From: Corynespora cassiicola
Taxonomy: Eukaryota > Ascomycota > Dothideomycetes > Pleosporales > Corynesporascaceae
Length of the DNA: 64,000 nt
Reading direction: 5' to 3'
Assembly (NCBI GenBank): GCA_022059125.1
Contig: JAEUWY010000001.1
Span: forward strand, 3,286,001-3,350,000
Under the pieces are notes generated by a model. It saw nothing but the letters and a program-made list of their open reading frames with translations, did no database searches and had not been told where the DNA came from. Shown here in pieces: positions 46,851 to 59,300 of the stretch. A program made the translations under genes and the position numbers. Within the stretch, counting starts at the first letter, position 1. Every line of letters starts with the position of its first letter.

Positions 46851-49800
46851 TCAACGCCAGAAAATCGGTATCAGTCTGTCATAATGGAGTTCTGAGCTGA
46901 ATCCTGTTGCTTCTGGACTGCGCTCCTTGAGATATGCCTCAGCCTGGTCTCGAAGATCCACAACCATGGCTTCGTCAGCATGAGGGTCCTGCAAAAGCGC
47001 TTCTGAAAGTTTAAACAAGCTTCTTGCATGTTCAGCAGGCATCATTTTGCGATGCTTTGCGGTAATATCAAGCGAATCGCGCAAATGCTTTCTGGGAGAT
47101 GGTATTAGAGCAATTCTTTACAGGTGAGGCCGCGCGGAAAAAAATAACTTACACAGCGGCCTCCACCTTCCCTTGATCAAGGCAGGCAACTCCGATCTTG
47201 TAACTACAAGCCCCATTGAAAGGATGAAGCCGGGTGTGATCTCCTTTCACCCAATGATTCTGCGCTTCGATAAAGCTAGCTTCCGCTGACTCTGAATCTC
47301 TCTCCTGACGTTCAATCAAACCAAGAACAAAAAATGCGCTATGAATTTGTTAGAAAAGATTAAACCATATCTCAATGCAGGTTACTACTCACAATGCGAC
47401 CATAGCCCAGTTGAGTGAATGTTCTTTTCTAAAATCTTCGATACTAGAGAGAAGTAGAACTCTTGCGTCGCCAAGTCTATCCAAGTAGAACAAACATCGT
47501 GCCATGTTCTTCTTCTTCACAGCGTCACATGGTATTCCTTGGGACTCGAGGGTAGCTTGAGCTCGGTCAAAGTAACTAAGTGCAGCTACATGGTCATTTG
47601 CGGTGTTGTAGCAAAACCCTAGGTTGTTTTCAAAACTAGCGATCAGAGTGTATGTGGGAGGCTTCTGACGCAAGCGAATCTCATATGCTTCTTTGTTCCA
47701 TTGGATAGCCTGTCCAACTTTTCCGAGGCTCTCATATAGATTGGCCTGATGCGATAAGACTGAAGCGCGAAGATCTTCATGGCGAGTTGGGTCCTCGAGT
47801 GTTCTTACTGCAAGATCATTAATCTCGCATAACGTCTCGAGACTGTCCAGAATGTTGGTCTCATAAAGGAACCTGCCAAATTTAGCAAAGTCTTCGGATA
47901 TCATTCATTACTATATGTTACCTTTGGCCTTGATTCACAAGCTCACAAAACTTCCATGTTGCTCGGAAATCTTTTGCTATTAGATGTTCCTCTTTAAAAT
48001 AATCAGCGAGACTCATCAAATGCTCTTGATAACGATTGCACTCTCCCCAGTGTCCGTAAAGCTGGCCGTATGCATTCATCCGGGGATATGCCCTATGCAC
48101 TAGTGAAACGGCGTCATCGAAGGCTTCTTGGCATTGATCAGGCGTCATGAAACATCTGTACTGTGTTTGGATCATTCTGTGAACGGAGAAAGATCTCTCG
48201 TCTCGATTCCGTTTGATTAAAGACAATTCCAGAAGGACCTCTATAGCTTCTGAGAATCTGAAACACAGTCAATAGGCTAGCGATCCAGTAGTTTGATGGC
48301 CCTACTCTATCTCATCAAGGCAGAACTCGAAGCCTTCAACAGGATCCGATCCGTCATTGAACTCGAAAAGTGACTGAGGGATATAATCGGGCATAAGGTA
48401 AGCGGTGGCTCCCAGGAACCTGAGACTGTCTGCATGTTTGTTTCGTAGGTCTTCAAAGGTGAGGTCCCATATCTTTTGTAGTGTCGCTGAATGTTGGCCT
48501 CTGCTATGGACTCGGCGCGGGCTCTTCAAATATATGGTCATGAACTCTGTGATCGTCCAGGATTTCCTATGAATAATTCCAGCCATTTGTAAAATTCCGA
48601 GGGCATGCCCATCAAGTCTTTTTGAAAGCTCATACGCTGATCTCCGTTCTGAAACGGCGTCCTTACCGATTCCATAACGAAGAAGTTCTAGTAAGAACTC
48701 AGAACCAGTCTTAGGATCCCATGAAGAGACTTCGATGGCCAAAGATGCAAGATCTAGTGCTAATGAATGATGTCTGGACGTGACTATAGCCCGTCCACGA
48801 TTCGTTCTTGGCCAGTATGGCATCAATATACTTGATGATTTAACGTTATCGTATACAATCAGCCACTTACAATCTGATAAGAGTTAGACAGATCTACAGA
48901 TGATAGGTGGGGAAAACAACCAGTGTTCTGGAACCATTCTTGGATTAAAATGAGGTTCTCGTCATGGTTTTGAGGATCCGAGCCGGAGAGCTTGAGTCTG
49001 ACGGCAATGTCGGTGAAGCTTTGTCGGATAGTCGTTTTATTTTCCCCTATGACCCAAAATACAGCGTCATACTCGTTTTCTTCGAATGACTTCTCTGCGT
49101 ACTTGGCGGCTATGGCACTTTTTCCATTTCCGGCAACACCCCAGAGAGTAAGAGAGCGAAAGGATAAATCATTGGCATTACGCTCCAGATCTGATGAGAT
49201 GTTTTTGATGACGTCATCGCGATCAAAGAGGTTCGGCAGGGTAGCAGGTGGGCGTAAAAAGCATCGCGTGCGTCGTTCCGCCAAGGTCATGCTTGAAACA
49301 GAGTGGGGGAGACTCATCATTCTGCCCAATGAAGTGGACGAGAATCGTTCGGTGTATCCGAGAATTTCTATAAAGCGTTGGTGGGTAGAATTGAAGTTTT
49401 CTTCCAATTCTTTCCAATAGTCTGATGGAACATGAGAGTTAGATCTGTTTCATGAAGCCTTTCCCTCACTTACTGAATGCCAATGCCTCATCATCCTCAC
49501 GCAGTGTCTTGACTGATGCTGTGATGAACTTAATAATCAAGACTGTCATGTCAAAGCAAGCTTTCTTGATCTGTCTCGTTACATGAACTGCTCCACAGTA
49601 TCGACTGTTGAACTCCTCAAGACCATATCCAAGAGACTGCAGCATGTGTGGAATTTTCTCACAGGCTCGCGGATCATCCGGAACCAACTAATTTCAGTCA
49701 GCATTAAACAGATTCTTATCATATCAGCTGACGTATGGGGGCAATATTTGAGTTACCTGTAGTAATATGCCAAGTACACCCCACGCAAATGACGCGGAAT

Positions 49801-50107
49801 TTCCTACCCCTAGTTTATATTCAAAGAAATATAAAAAATCACTGAACTGCGCCAGTGTAGGTTTCATCTCTTCGATTGCCAAGTTACTTGCCTCGGCTGC
49901 TTCATCGTTTTTGGCCATACGGATGATCTTCTTGACATCCTCCCATGAGCCTAATTGAGCCATGCACTTTCTGTCTCCAGCCTCGAGATCCTGGCCGCAT
50001 CTTGCAATCAATAGCCTCCAAACGGTTGTGATATGAACAGCACTGTTGCCAGTTGAACAAACTGCCTATTTATGTCTTGGGATGACTTACAACTCTTCAT
50101 CGTTCAT
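46851..50107 (-). CDS. NOD-like receptor: N-terminal helical domain, NB-ARC, TPR
   Basis: Nine exons (50091-50107, 49757-50042, 49474-49687, 48921-49421, 48306-48873, 47922-48257, 47393-47872, 47153-47338, 46851-47091) give 942 aa with every phase consistent. Residues 1-200 are helical, resembling the uncharacterised N-terminal domains (DUF7708-like) seen before fungal STAND NTPases. NB-ARC follows: P-loop GVAGNGKSA (267-275), kinase-2 WLIVYDN (343-349), GRAIVTSR (about 366-373), a GLPL-like GHALGILQMAG, and VHRMIQ in place of the MHD box. From about 640 to the end are TPR helices. Such proteins act as ligand-triggered oligomerising switches in fungal non-self recognition. Intron 4 uses a weak GTTGTT donor. 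The effector output of the N-terminal domain is unknown. Confidence 0.88.
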
Positions 50108-50391
50108 AGTGTCGTATCAACAGAGCTGGCTTTGTTTTTGACCGTTGAATGGAAAGACCCTGTGAGAGGGCACCCAACGTATTTGAATAGACCCTCGTTT
50201 ATTCCGGTTTCCGGTGTAAGATATGCGCCATAACTCTCTATTAAGTGATCACCGACAGCGTATCCCGAATGATTGGGCAACGTGGGGGGAGGGGTGTGCT
50301 GACCGCATTCTTGTATCACCGGCTTGCAGAAGGCTGTGGGGGACACACTAGTCAGGGCCAGCTTACGATCTTGCCTCCCCAGCGAAGCCAT
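50104..50391 (-). CDS. Upstream ORF overlapping the NLR start codon
   Basis: A 95-codon ORF ends exactly at the NLR start: its TGA stop (50104-50106) overlaps the NLR ATG (50107-50105) within ATGA. The product has no recognised domain and Pro/Gly/Ser-rich composition. It could be an upstream ORF that restrains NLR translation, a chance ORF in the promoter, or part of an alternative first exon. Confidence 0.3.
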   Translation of the reverse strand: MASLGRQDRKLALTSVSPTAFCKPVIQECGQHTPPPTLPNHSGYAVGDHLIESYGAYLTPETGINEGLFKYVGCPLTGSFHSTVKNKASSVDTTL

Positions 50392-51435
50392 TATAATTAA
50401 AGCACCCCTGGAATGTCAGCTCACAAAGACTTTTTCCGATTCTTAGCTCATTGATTATTGAGGAGCTCATCACTCATATGATTGATAGCAGACTAGTTCC
50501 CTGAAATGCAAGGGGTGTCGCAAAAAAAATGCACGATGGAAAAAGTTGGTAACCTTCCCCGCTTTAATTAACAGCTTGTGTATGATCTTGCGTCGGCAGT
50601 TTCCATACCTCTTCTTTCAGATGCCCCAAGTAATGATAGATAATACCTCCACATAGTAGTTTTCGTTACGTGAATCAATTGTTTGTTCACTACTGTAGTT
50701 TGCAACTTTAGAAAGACTCTAGGTATCTAGCGCCCAGCATTAAACATTCTCGCACCAATTTTGCCAAAGCAAATAGCCGCGCAATTGAGGAATTTAAGTT
50801 ACACGTTGAATCATTGTCTGACCGTATCGATAATTGAACCTATCCCAAAAGTTTGGAACAAGCCCAGAGACCTCGTGATGGAACAGGAATCATGTGATGT
50901 GGTATTCACGTGATTGACAATCACGTGAACGTAAGATGCAAGATGCAGGAGGCAGATCTTTGAAGATCTCATTCTAGATATTGAAACAAATGATCATCGA
51001 TACTCCTTGTATATACGCGGTCTTGAAGTGAGTAAATTTTGCTCGTAGCTTATTAAAGTCCACATGCACTTAGGAACTTGATTGCCTCGGAGTATCGGAA
51101 CTCATGTCATCCTAAGGGCGCAAACTGTCACTTTAGTCTGCACTTCTTATCCAGAAAACCGCGCGCAGTGTTGCCAGAACATTCCTATTGGACAGTTTTC
51201 TCTCGTTCCCGACTCAATATTCTGTTCATAACATATTTAAAAGAGAGACATTTCTCCCAGCGAGTGAAAAACCCAAAAGCCCACTCCTCGGAACCATCCC
51301 GACCCAGCCCTCCAATCATCACCACCAGCCATTCCGCGACTCAGGACAGTATATCGGACATCTCAAATCTTCCAAACACGCGTGCAATCATCCAACAAAG
51401 AACCCTTCCGCTGAATCTTGCACCATTGTCTAAAA
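50392..51435. other. Intergenic between NLR and AlaX genes
   Basis: About 1 kb between divergent genes. It is AT-rich, with no ORF of interest. A double CACGTG palindrome is listed separately, and the region just before 51436 is pyrimidine-rich, typical of a fungal core promoter. Confidence 0.5.
50906..50928. promoter_or_regulatory. Near-perfect palindrome with two CACGTG E-boxes
   Basis: CACGTG occurs at 50907-50912 and 50922-50927, inside a 23-nt palindrome (TCACGTGATTG centre CAATCACGTGA) broken only at the central base. CACGTG is the core site of fungal bHLH factors of the Cbf1/SREBP/Pho4 class. It lies about 510 bp before AlaX and 780 bp before the NLR. Confidence 0.6.
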
Positions 51436-52302
51436 ATGGCCGTCGACCCCCTCACCCAACCCAGTGATCCCCTCTACCAACAGGACTCCACCCTAACAAC
51501 CCACGCCTCAACCCTCACCTCCCTCGTTCCCCTCTCCACCCTCTCCGAAGATGCGCAATCCCTCTTCAAACCGCCTCCCGAGGACCCTTCAGTCAGTGAA
51601 CCTCACATCCTGACCGCCGCCTCGACAATCTTCCACGCGCAGGGCGGCGGCCAACCCTCGGACACGGGAACAATCTCCTTCGCCACCGACACGAGCAAAG
51701 AAACAGTCTTCACCGTCCACCAAGTCCGCTCCCTCCCCCCCTCAATCCTGCACCTCGGCACCTTCCCCTCCTCCTCCCCCGCCCTCTCTCCATCCCTCCC
51801 CCAACCCCCCGCACAAATCTCCCAATCCATCGACGCGCAAAAGCGCACTCTGCACTCCCGCCTCCACACCGCCGGCCACGCCCTCGCCCTCGCCATAAAC
51901 GCACTCTCCACCACCTCGTCCTCAGGCATCCCTTCCTCGCTCATCGACTCCAAAGCTTCCCACTACCCTGGCGCCGCCTACGTCGAATTCCTCGGACTAA
52001 TTCCCGGAACCGCAAAGGCCGCTATACAAGCCAAGGTCGACGAACTAGTAGCTCAAAATCTCGCTGTTGAGGTGCACTTCTGGGACGAGGAGAGGGCGAG
52101 GAAGGAGTGCACTGGCGGGGGCGAGGCGCTCAAGGGAGGGGCGGATGGGAGGGTGAGGGTGGTGAGGTTTGGTGGCGCAGGGAGTTATCCGTGTGGGGGG
52201 ACGCATGTGCGGACGTTGGGCGATGTGGGGAGGGTGGTGGTGAGGAATATCAAGAGGCAGAAGGGGGTAAGCAAGGTAAGCTATGAGGTGGCGGATGCGT
52301 GA
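51436..52302 (+). CDS. AlaX-type alanyl-tRNA editing protein
   Basis: Single exon of 288 aa. It is a free-standing relative of the AlaRS editing domain that hydrolyses Ser- or Gly-mischarged tRNA-Ala. The glycine-rich AQGGGQPSDTG loop (about 68-78) matches the GGGQPxDxG motif. The four zinc ligands are present: H144-x3-H148 (HTAGH) and C253-x3-H257 (CGGTH), followed by LGDVG. A Ser/Pro-rich insert lies between loop and zinc motif. The first ATG in a clean context is 51436. It converges on CSE1, 242 bp apart. Confidence 0.93.
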   Translation: MAVDPLTQPSDPLYQQDSTLTTHASTLTSLVPLSTLSEDAQSLFKPPPEDPSVSEPHILTAASTIFHAQGGGQPSDTGTISFATDTSKETVFTVHQVRSLPPSILHLGTFPSSSPALSPSLPQPPAQISQSIDAQKRTLHSRLHTAGHALALAINALSTTSSSGIPSSLIDSKASHYPGAAYVEFLGLIPGTAKAAIQAKVDELVAQNLAVEVHFWDEERARKECTGGGEALKGGADGRVRVVRFGGAGSYPCGGTHVRTLGDVGRVVVRNIKRQKGVSKVSYEVADA

Positions 52303-52544
52303 AGTGAACGAGCAAGAAGACACCAATACATCAGAAAAGTAGACTCAAGGACAAGATAGATATCGAATCTCGTTCGATTTCGGCAATATGTTCCCAGCCT
52401 ACGTATTTTGGGAGAGGGCCTACCTTTCCTATCTAGCCATAACTCCGCCTCTGCGCTTCCATGGTATCACAATCATCGCTTTTTTCTCAAACCCCGATTT
52501 CGTCAAAATCCTGCCGTGCTTACATTGTATCGCACCGTCTGCGA

Positions 52545-55500
52545 TTACTGCAGGTACTCGGCCAGGGCACCCTTGACGCCTGGATCGAGCCTCTCTTGGA
52601 CAAGCTTCACAATGCGGCCGTTGTGACGGCTGTTGGCCTGCTTGAGATATTCGCCAACCCACGCCTTTACGTTGGTAATCTCTGGGAAGGGATCCTTTGG
52701 GGGCTTCTTGCATGTGTTGAGCGGCGTAAAACCGACACCAAAGCTGAGCTCGTCGACGTCAACCTCGGGGATGATGTCATCAGCCGCAGATGGGACGGGC
52801 GGGTTGACAAGCAGGTCCAAAAGGCCCTTGGTCGTCAAACCCCAGCCCTTGGGGTATCGGTCGACGAAGGCTTGGGAATCGGTCAAAGTCTTGGTGTAGG
52901 AAACGACAGCAGTCTTGCGGTCAGTGGGGCGAGGGAGCTTCTGCGTCTCGGGGAGGATGATGGTGAGGTAGATGGGTTTGAAGACACTGAGCTGTTAGAA
53001 ACTGTCATGACGAAAAAGCGGATGTAGCTTACTCATGTTGAACTTGATCAGTGACATTGATGAAAAAGTCCGCACCAAGACCCTTGTCCTGTCGGGCAGA
53101 GACGAAGTGGTAAAAGGCGATGAAGCGCTGCTGGAACATCTCCGTCTTCATGTTGGACATGCGCGTGAGCATCAGCTGAAGAATGGTAGTCAGATAAGGC
53201 TGCAGCGACTCTACCGGAAGCGAGGCGAAGATGGACTCAATCAACTCAAAAGAGTAGACCTCATTAGCCTTGGTAGACACCAGCTTTTGGAAAATACCCA
53301 AGATAGGCTCCAATTGGTTCCTTGCCACAATGTTCTGCGCGTCACGGGGAATCATGGCGCCGAGCAGTCGAGTCAATGCTGGGACGTTTCCTCGCGCCAC
53401 CCAGAGATCGGGTCGGATGACAATCTCAAACAGAGATTTGTAGTAGTCAGTCAGGGCACCCGAAGGGTTGGCCTCCAAGAGGGCAGCGAAGAGCTGGAAT
53501 ACGTATGGGATAAACTCCTCAACGCCAGCTTGGATGACGGCCGCAAACGGCTCGTACAGCTTCTGCTCAAAAGCATCACTCTGGGTAGGTGCAGCAAAGC
53601 GAATCAAAGCGCCCAGGGCCTCGAAGAGGTAGTACTGGAAGCGGGGGTTGCTTGGGTTATGCCTAATAACCTTCAAGATCCCGATGAAGTTGTTCAAGAT
53701 GGTCTCGCTGTTGGGCAAGACACCGTCTCTGATGAAGATGAGTACCCTCATGACACACTTCATTAAGAACTCATTCTCCTGGATTTTCTCTGGCGCGGGG
53801 TTCTTGGTAATCAGCTTGAAGAGATGTGCCAGGAGATCACGCGACAGGCCAACGACGTCGGCCTTGGGAATGATGGGCTCCTTCTTATCATCTGTCATGT
53901 AGAGAGCCCTCTCGACAGCAATGGCGGCGTAGGTGTGGATGACGTAGTTGTCGCTTCCGAGCTGGCTGACCAAAAGAGGGAAAGCAGCGCGCCACATCTC
54001 AGGAGGGAACTGGCTGCGGAAGACGTAGATGTACTTGATGGCATCGACCTTGAGGATGGGGTTGGCGTTGTCCGCCTGGAGATCGGCGGCAATCTGGCTC
54101 TGGAAGAATTCGACAACATTGACGTTGGGGTTGACGCTCAAGACACCTTGGGCGGCAGTGGCGGTTCCCTTGGCGGCGATGGCAGAAAGCAGATATACGG
54201 CAGTGTCTTTGGCCTTCCAGTTCTCTGAAGGGTTGCTTGTATAGCTTTGCAGGTGAAGATCGACGTAACGCTTGCCCAGGTCGGTCACCAGTCCCTCGTA
54301 GCGTCCCATGAGCTGGCGGAGGAAGTTGGTGGCAGCGCGACGCCTAGTATCGTTGTCAGATCCTTCCAAGTCTCTCCGAATGAACTCGATGGGCTCATCC
54401 TCAAACAACTCTTCGTCAGACTCGCGAAGTGTAAGGTTGGGCAGGATAACCTTTTCGATGATCTGGACCATGACGCTCTCGTTGTTGAAAGCCTCGGCGT
54501 GGTTGGTGTTGGCCACGGCCGTTAAGAACTGGAGAGCTCGGCTGACTAGAATGTCGTACTTTGTTTCCAGACCGACCGACATGAGGAAAGTCCATGTGCT
54601 CTCGATGAACTGGCCAAGCTGGGGGCCAAAGACATCCTCGTATTTTTGCACATAGAGCATCAGTCCCTCGAAAATGCCAGCCTTGACGTATTCCTGGACA
54701 CCAGCCTCGGTCTCGTCTCCGGTGTGAAGGGTTGGGCTGTCAAAGATGAGATACTTGTGGAGAAGACTCGATATCGGGGCAATGTTGTCTTCGAACACGG
54801 GGGGCAGATCCTGGCATGATAGGTCGTAGAATAGCTTTATTATCAGCTCCAGGGTGCTGAAGGCGCCCTTGAGAGCCTCTGGGTTGTCTTTTGAATTGGT
54901 GATGACCTCGTCGGTGTTCTGCAGCAGGACCAAGAACGGCTGGCTGAACTTGGATAGGACGTGATTGATCTCAGTGAAGAGGTCGTCGGAGCGGAACAGC
55001 GGGCGCCATCGCTTGAAGATGGAATGTGCTACGCGAAGCACGCCGTTGTTAACGGTTGTGTTGTTGGGCGTCAGGCGCGAAATCAAGTCGTCCACCAGAG
55101 TGTCCCATCGCTGCCAAAAGTCGCTGTCTGCAATGGCGCTAATGGCCTCACCCAGCTGGGCCTGGAGGTTGGGCGGGACCGAGACCATGAGGCCGATCAG
55201 CTCGCGCTTGATGGCCGTGACCTCGGCCTCGGGCAGCTGGTAGTTGCCATCTTCGTCCACCCAGTGACGCTTTATGAAGTTCTTGAAGTAGAGTGCGGCG
55301 GCGAGCCTGACGGTGATGGGTGCGTCCGACGCGGCGACGATCTGGAGGAGAGAGAGAGAGAAGTTGGGCTTGGCCTGCTCGCTGGCAATGGCGGCCTCAG
55401 CTGCACGGGTCAGTACAAAGTAAGGGGGCACGATGGCGAAGGGAGAGGACGAGGGGGAGGGGGGAGGGGAGGGGGCAGCTAGCTGCAGCGTGAGTGCAGA

Positions 55501-55745
55501 CTGCAGGGCCAAAGCAGCCCGCATAGGGCAAAGCTTAAGCCTGACCCAGTCCTAAAGACCGCACTCACGCTCCAGCAGCTACCCCCAGCCTGTGTCTGCC
55601 AGAGCAGCCGGGGAGAGCAGCCCGCGTGGAGCAGCATGGCGGCGGACTCGGGGGTAAACATGGGAACCCACACACCTTGCTTGTTCTGGCGGGGGTCCAG
55701 GCTGGCCTGCAAGAGCTGCGAGAGAGCGGCAATGTCGGTGGCCAT
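52545..55745 (-). CDS. CSE1: Exportin-2 / importin-alpha re-exporter
   Basis: Three exons (55676-55745, 53033-55400, 52545-52986) give 959 aa, almost the same as yeast Cse1 (960). It is a karyopherin-beta HEAT solenoid that carries importin-alpha back out of the nucleus with Ran-GTP. Exon 1 (23 codons) starts the importin-beta N-terminal domain; exon 2 continues with AEAAIASEQAKPNFSLSLL, then ALYFKNFIKRHW and the conserved EFIRRDLEGSDNDTRRRAA block. The C-terminal exon (FKPIYLTIILP) completes the CSE1 domain. Intron 1 is long (275 nt) and very GC-rich, while intron 2 is 46 nt. It is divergent from TSC2. Confidence 0.95.
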
Positions 55746-56347
55746 GATGCGGAAGCAATGCGGAAGCAGCGCGACCGGAGGGGGGAAGAAAAGAAGGGAG
55801 GGGACGGGGGGGTGGGAGGAGAGCAGGCGTGCGGCGGGCTGTTTTCTGTTTGGACTTTTCGCGCGGGTCGTCACCACCACCGACGGCGGCCGCCCGCCGA
55901 AATGCCAAGACCAAGGCGGCCCGAGCGCCGGCGAAAACTAGCGCCGAACCCCAGCTTTTTCACGGCAGGGCAGAGGCAGGCCAGGCAGGGCACGCAAGCT
56001 GGAGCCCTGGAAACCTTGGAACCAGCCAGCTGACTCCGAAAAAAGGCCCATTTTCTCACGACATCGCCACCACCATGCCTCGTCTGCGCCTTTGACCGCG
56101 CCCTCGACCTCGCCCTCGCTCCTCCACGCCTCGCTGCAGCTGCCCGCCCGCCGCCCGCCATTCACTCAGTAAATGGGCGACTGCACCCCCGCTATAGCTC
56201 CGCTCCTCCACCCTCCGCTGCGGTCGCATCCATGAACGACCGCGACATATTGCGCCATTCCACCGGACTGTCGCGGCCTCTGCTCTCCTAGCCCTCGACC
56301 TTCTTCCACCCCCACAGCGCCCGCCCGCCGCGAGCAGAAGCTGCTTC
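55746..56347. promoter_or_regulatory. Divergent promoter CSE1 / TSC2
   Basis: 602 bp between the two start codons, strongly GC-rich (CGCC and GGGG runs), with no supported ORF. It presumably carries both promoters and leaders. In-frame extension of TSC2 upstream was not pursued because composition turns non-coding. Confidence 0.5.
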
Positions 56348-59300
56348 ATGTCTCCGCCGTCAGGAGATGCTCCTCGCACCCCCGACCGACGCCCCTCGAC
56401 TGCCGCCCTCTTTGGCGCCTTCCGCTCTCTTACCAGCGGTCGCCTGAGGAGCCCGACCCCGCCGCCGTCTGTCTCTTCGGCCTCCCATACCCCCGCCCGT
56501 ACCCCCTCTCTGGGCTCCCATCGCCCCGACTCCGTATCGAGTGCCCCGGCCGCAGCTGCCGCTGCCGATGGCGCCCTCAGGCGCATAGAGGAGGTAGCTC
56601 CCAAGGCGACGAGACCGGTCTTGGGAGGGCCGCCAGAGCTCGAGGGGCTCATTGCCCAGCTCAACAACGCCAATTCGCATCCAGACCGGGCTGCGGCCGT
56701 CCAGGAGATTTGCAAAATATTGGAAGAGTACCCGGTCAAGAATGTCCTCGGCCTGTGGTCTGTTGCGAGCGACATGCTTCTCCCCGAGAAGCCCGATGAG
56801 GTGGCGGCGACGGGCTATCAGCTCCTCAAGAGCTGTGTGACTCTGCCCGAGCTTTCTCCAATTGAGCGCAATGTCTTCTTCGACGCCGCCTCGTTGCGGA
56901 AGCATGACGGCAGCTTCCACCTCCGACTGGAGATCATATCGCTTCTCACTCACGGCGGCCGTAACATTGAAGCTTGCGAGTCATCAATCGCTCCCTTCAT
57001 TCTATCCTCTCTCGACAGCTGCTTCAAAGCTCGGCGTGATGCCTTGAACACACGCAAAGGCAGCGGCAAGAAAAGCGTGGATACTCCCAATCGGGAGGCT
57101 GCCAACATGGCCAACATCTTCCAGTACACCATTGACATTTGCAAATTTAATTCCAAGGTCTTTAGCGAGGACGATGTGGATCTGCTCCTGAAGAAGGCGA
57201 CTTCAATCTGTCAGGAGACCACTCAGACAAGCGACATTGAAAATTGCATCAGATTGTTCGATACCGTCATCACCTACGTACATGTGCCCCGCCAAGCCCT
57301 TCGTCCATGCTTGGAGGTTCTCTGTGCTATCCACCGGCAGCTTGTCGATCTCCAGGAGCAAACCTGGAACACGCTGAGTAACTTGTTCAAATCACACGTT
57401 GGACAGGCGGCAGTCGCATGTCTTCTGCATACCCTACTAGACGAGCCTGATGGCTCTGCAAGAAAGAGCCGCCAGTTCAGCTTGTATCGTGGCACCATAC
57501 AGGTTTTGCAGTTGCTGCTGCTCGAAGACGGTCGCAATGGGCTCCCCAAAGTCCCCATGTCGCTGTTATTCCCCGCTCTCAGAGCGTCGATCAAGGAGGG
57601 CCACAAGACTCAGGAGGAGTTTATCATCAACCTCATAGATGCCATCCTGGCCGAAGATAGAATGAGAAGTCTGCTTCTCCGTGAAGCGGATTGGTCTGAT
57701 CTAATGCACATCATTCAAACATGTGCTGAGCGTTCTGATGAACGCGGGCTACACAACACACCAATCCCTGATCTGGGCGAGTTTGTTCCTACAGAGCGCA
57801 CCATGTCCGTCAACAGCAATGGTCCGTTTTCAGCAGGTATGTTTTCCTAGATCGCACGCTCAATGCCGTCATTGACCAACCACCGCACAGCCGATGATGT
57901 GACTTCCGTGCCGTCCATTGCCGGCGAGCTGGAAGCTGATGTCATTTCAAACCCAGAATCCACCTCCCACCCGTCACGGCATGAGAATATTCATCGAAGC
58001 GCTGATGACAGCATCTTCAGGGTGCTCATCAAGCTGGACGCCATCACCGCTGACATGGACTTTGTCCAAAAGGCCTCGACCATGGAGTTATTCATGAGCT
58101 TGGCGCATCGACTAGGTGATTCGACCGCAGAGAACATGATGAGATTTTATGCCGAAGAGCGTTATCTACATCCCGCAAATAGTGGATGGCTAGAAGCATG
58201 CCACTCTTTGGTCGATGGTGTACTCAAAGACAGGACAAGGCCGCGATCTCTTCGCCTCATGAGCATCAACCTCTTACGGGAAACCTACAACACGGTCGAA
58301 CGACTATTCGCGGACGATTCCGAAGAGTGTGGGCGTTTACTTCTCGATGTCATCGAGGCCGAGACGGATGTTGAGGTTCTCCATGAATTAGTCGACTATG
58401 CTGTTGACGCCATTGATCGATCGAGCAACTTTCAGGATAAGCTAGAGGTGCTGAAAAGGCGATTAGAGCAATGCCGAATGCCATCTTCTATTGCAGCTCC
58501 GCCATCTTGGAACTCTCCATCTTCTCTCGGATCTGCTTGTAATGTCATGGCGTCCGCTTTTGTGCGATTATTCACGCGCAGCGTAATCAAGTCAGCTCGC
58601 AAGACCCGCGTACTATACGAGATCTTGCGGTATATCGCAGGCACAGAGAACTTCGAGACAGACGCTCGTCTTACCGCCCTTAAGCTCCTATTCCGCTTAC
58701 GTGCCGACTCCAGTCACGCCCTCATTGTCAGTTCCTCCTCCGAAGGTGAGAGCATAGCAACAGTGCTCTGCCGCACTGAAGATACTGCCATAAGCACCGA
58801 TCGACTCGAAGAAGTTTCTATGCCCGACTCCCGAGCCTCCGGAACCAGTCCACACTCATCACTCAGCCGGCACACTTCTCGGCACAACCATCACACAAAT
58901 CGCATCACCAAACCAGTCCCTCCTCTGTGGATGTACCCTGGTCCCAAAGGCCTCCCAGAGGAACCTTCTACTGATGCCAGCAGAGTAGTCTTCTCACATA
59001 TCGATGCAGATGAGTACCCACTCAGCGAGGATGTCCTCGACATGGAAATAACCCTGTGGCTTGAGCTAGTCATTTCTCTCGTGCAACAGTGCCCCGACTG
59101 GGAAATTTACAGCTACATCATAATCCACCTTGGCCCCCAGCTGTCGAACCAGTCTTTGGTCCGCAGCTGCGTTGCCCAGTTGAGAATGATGCGAAATGTC
59201 GTGTGTGAGCGGGTTCGCAACTCCTCTTTCCGCGATCCTCCATCTTATACTCTTCTCAAAAAGGCCGACGTTGCAGTCTGCCTATATCACATCCTCACCG

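Noticed and set aside
54961..55482. Plus ORF of 173 codons within CSE1
   Set aside because: Antisense shadow of a strongly conserved coding exon.
56056..56953. Minus ORFs over the start of TSC2
   Set aside because: Antisense to GC-rich TSC2 codons; composition artefact.
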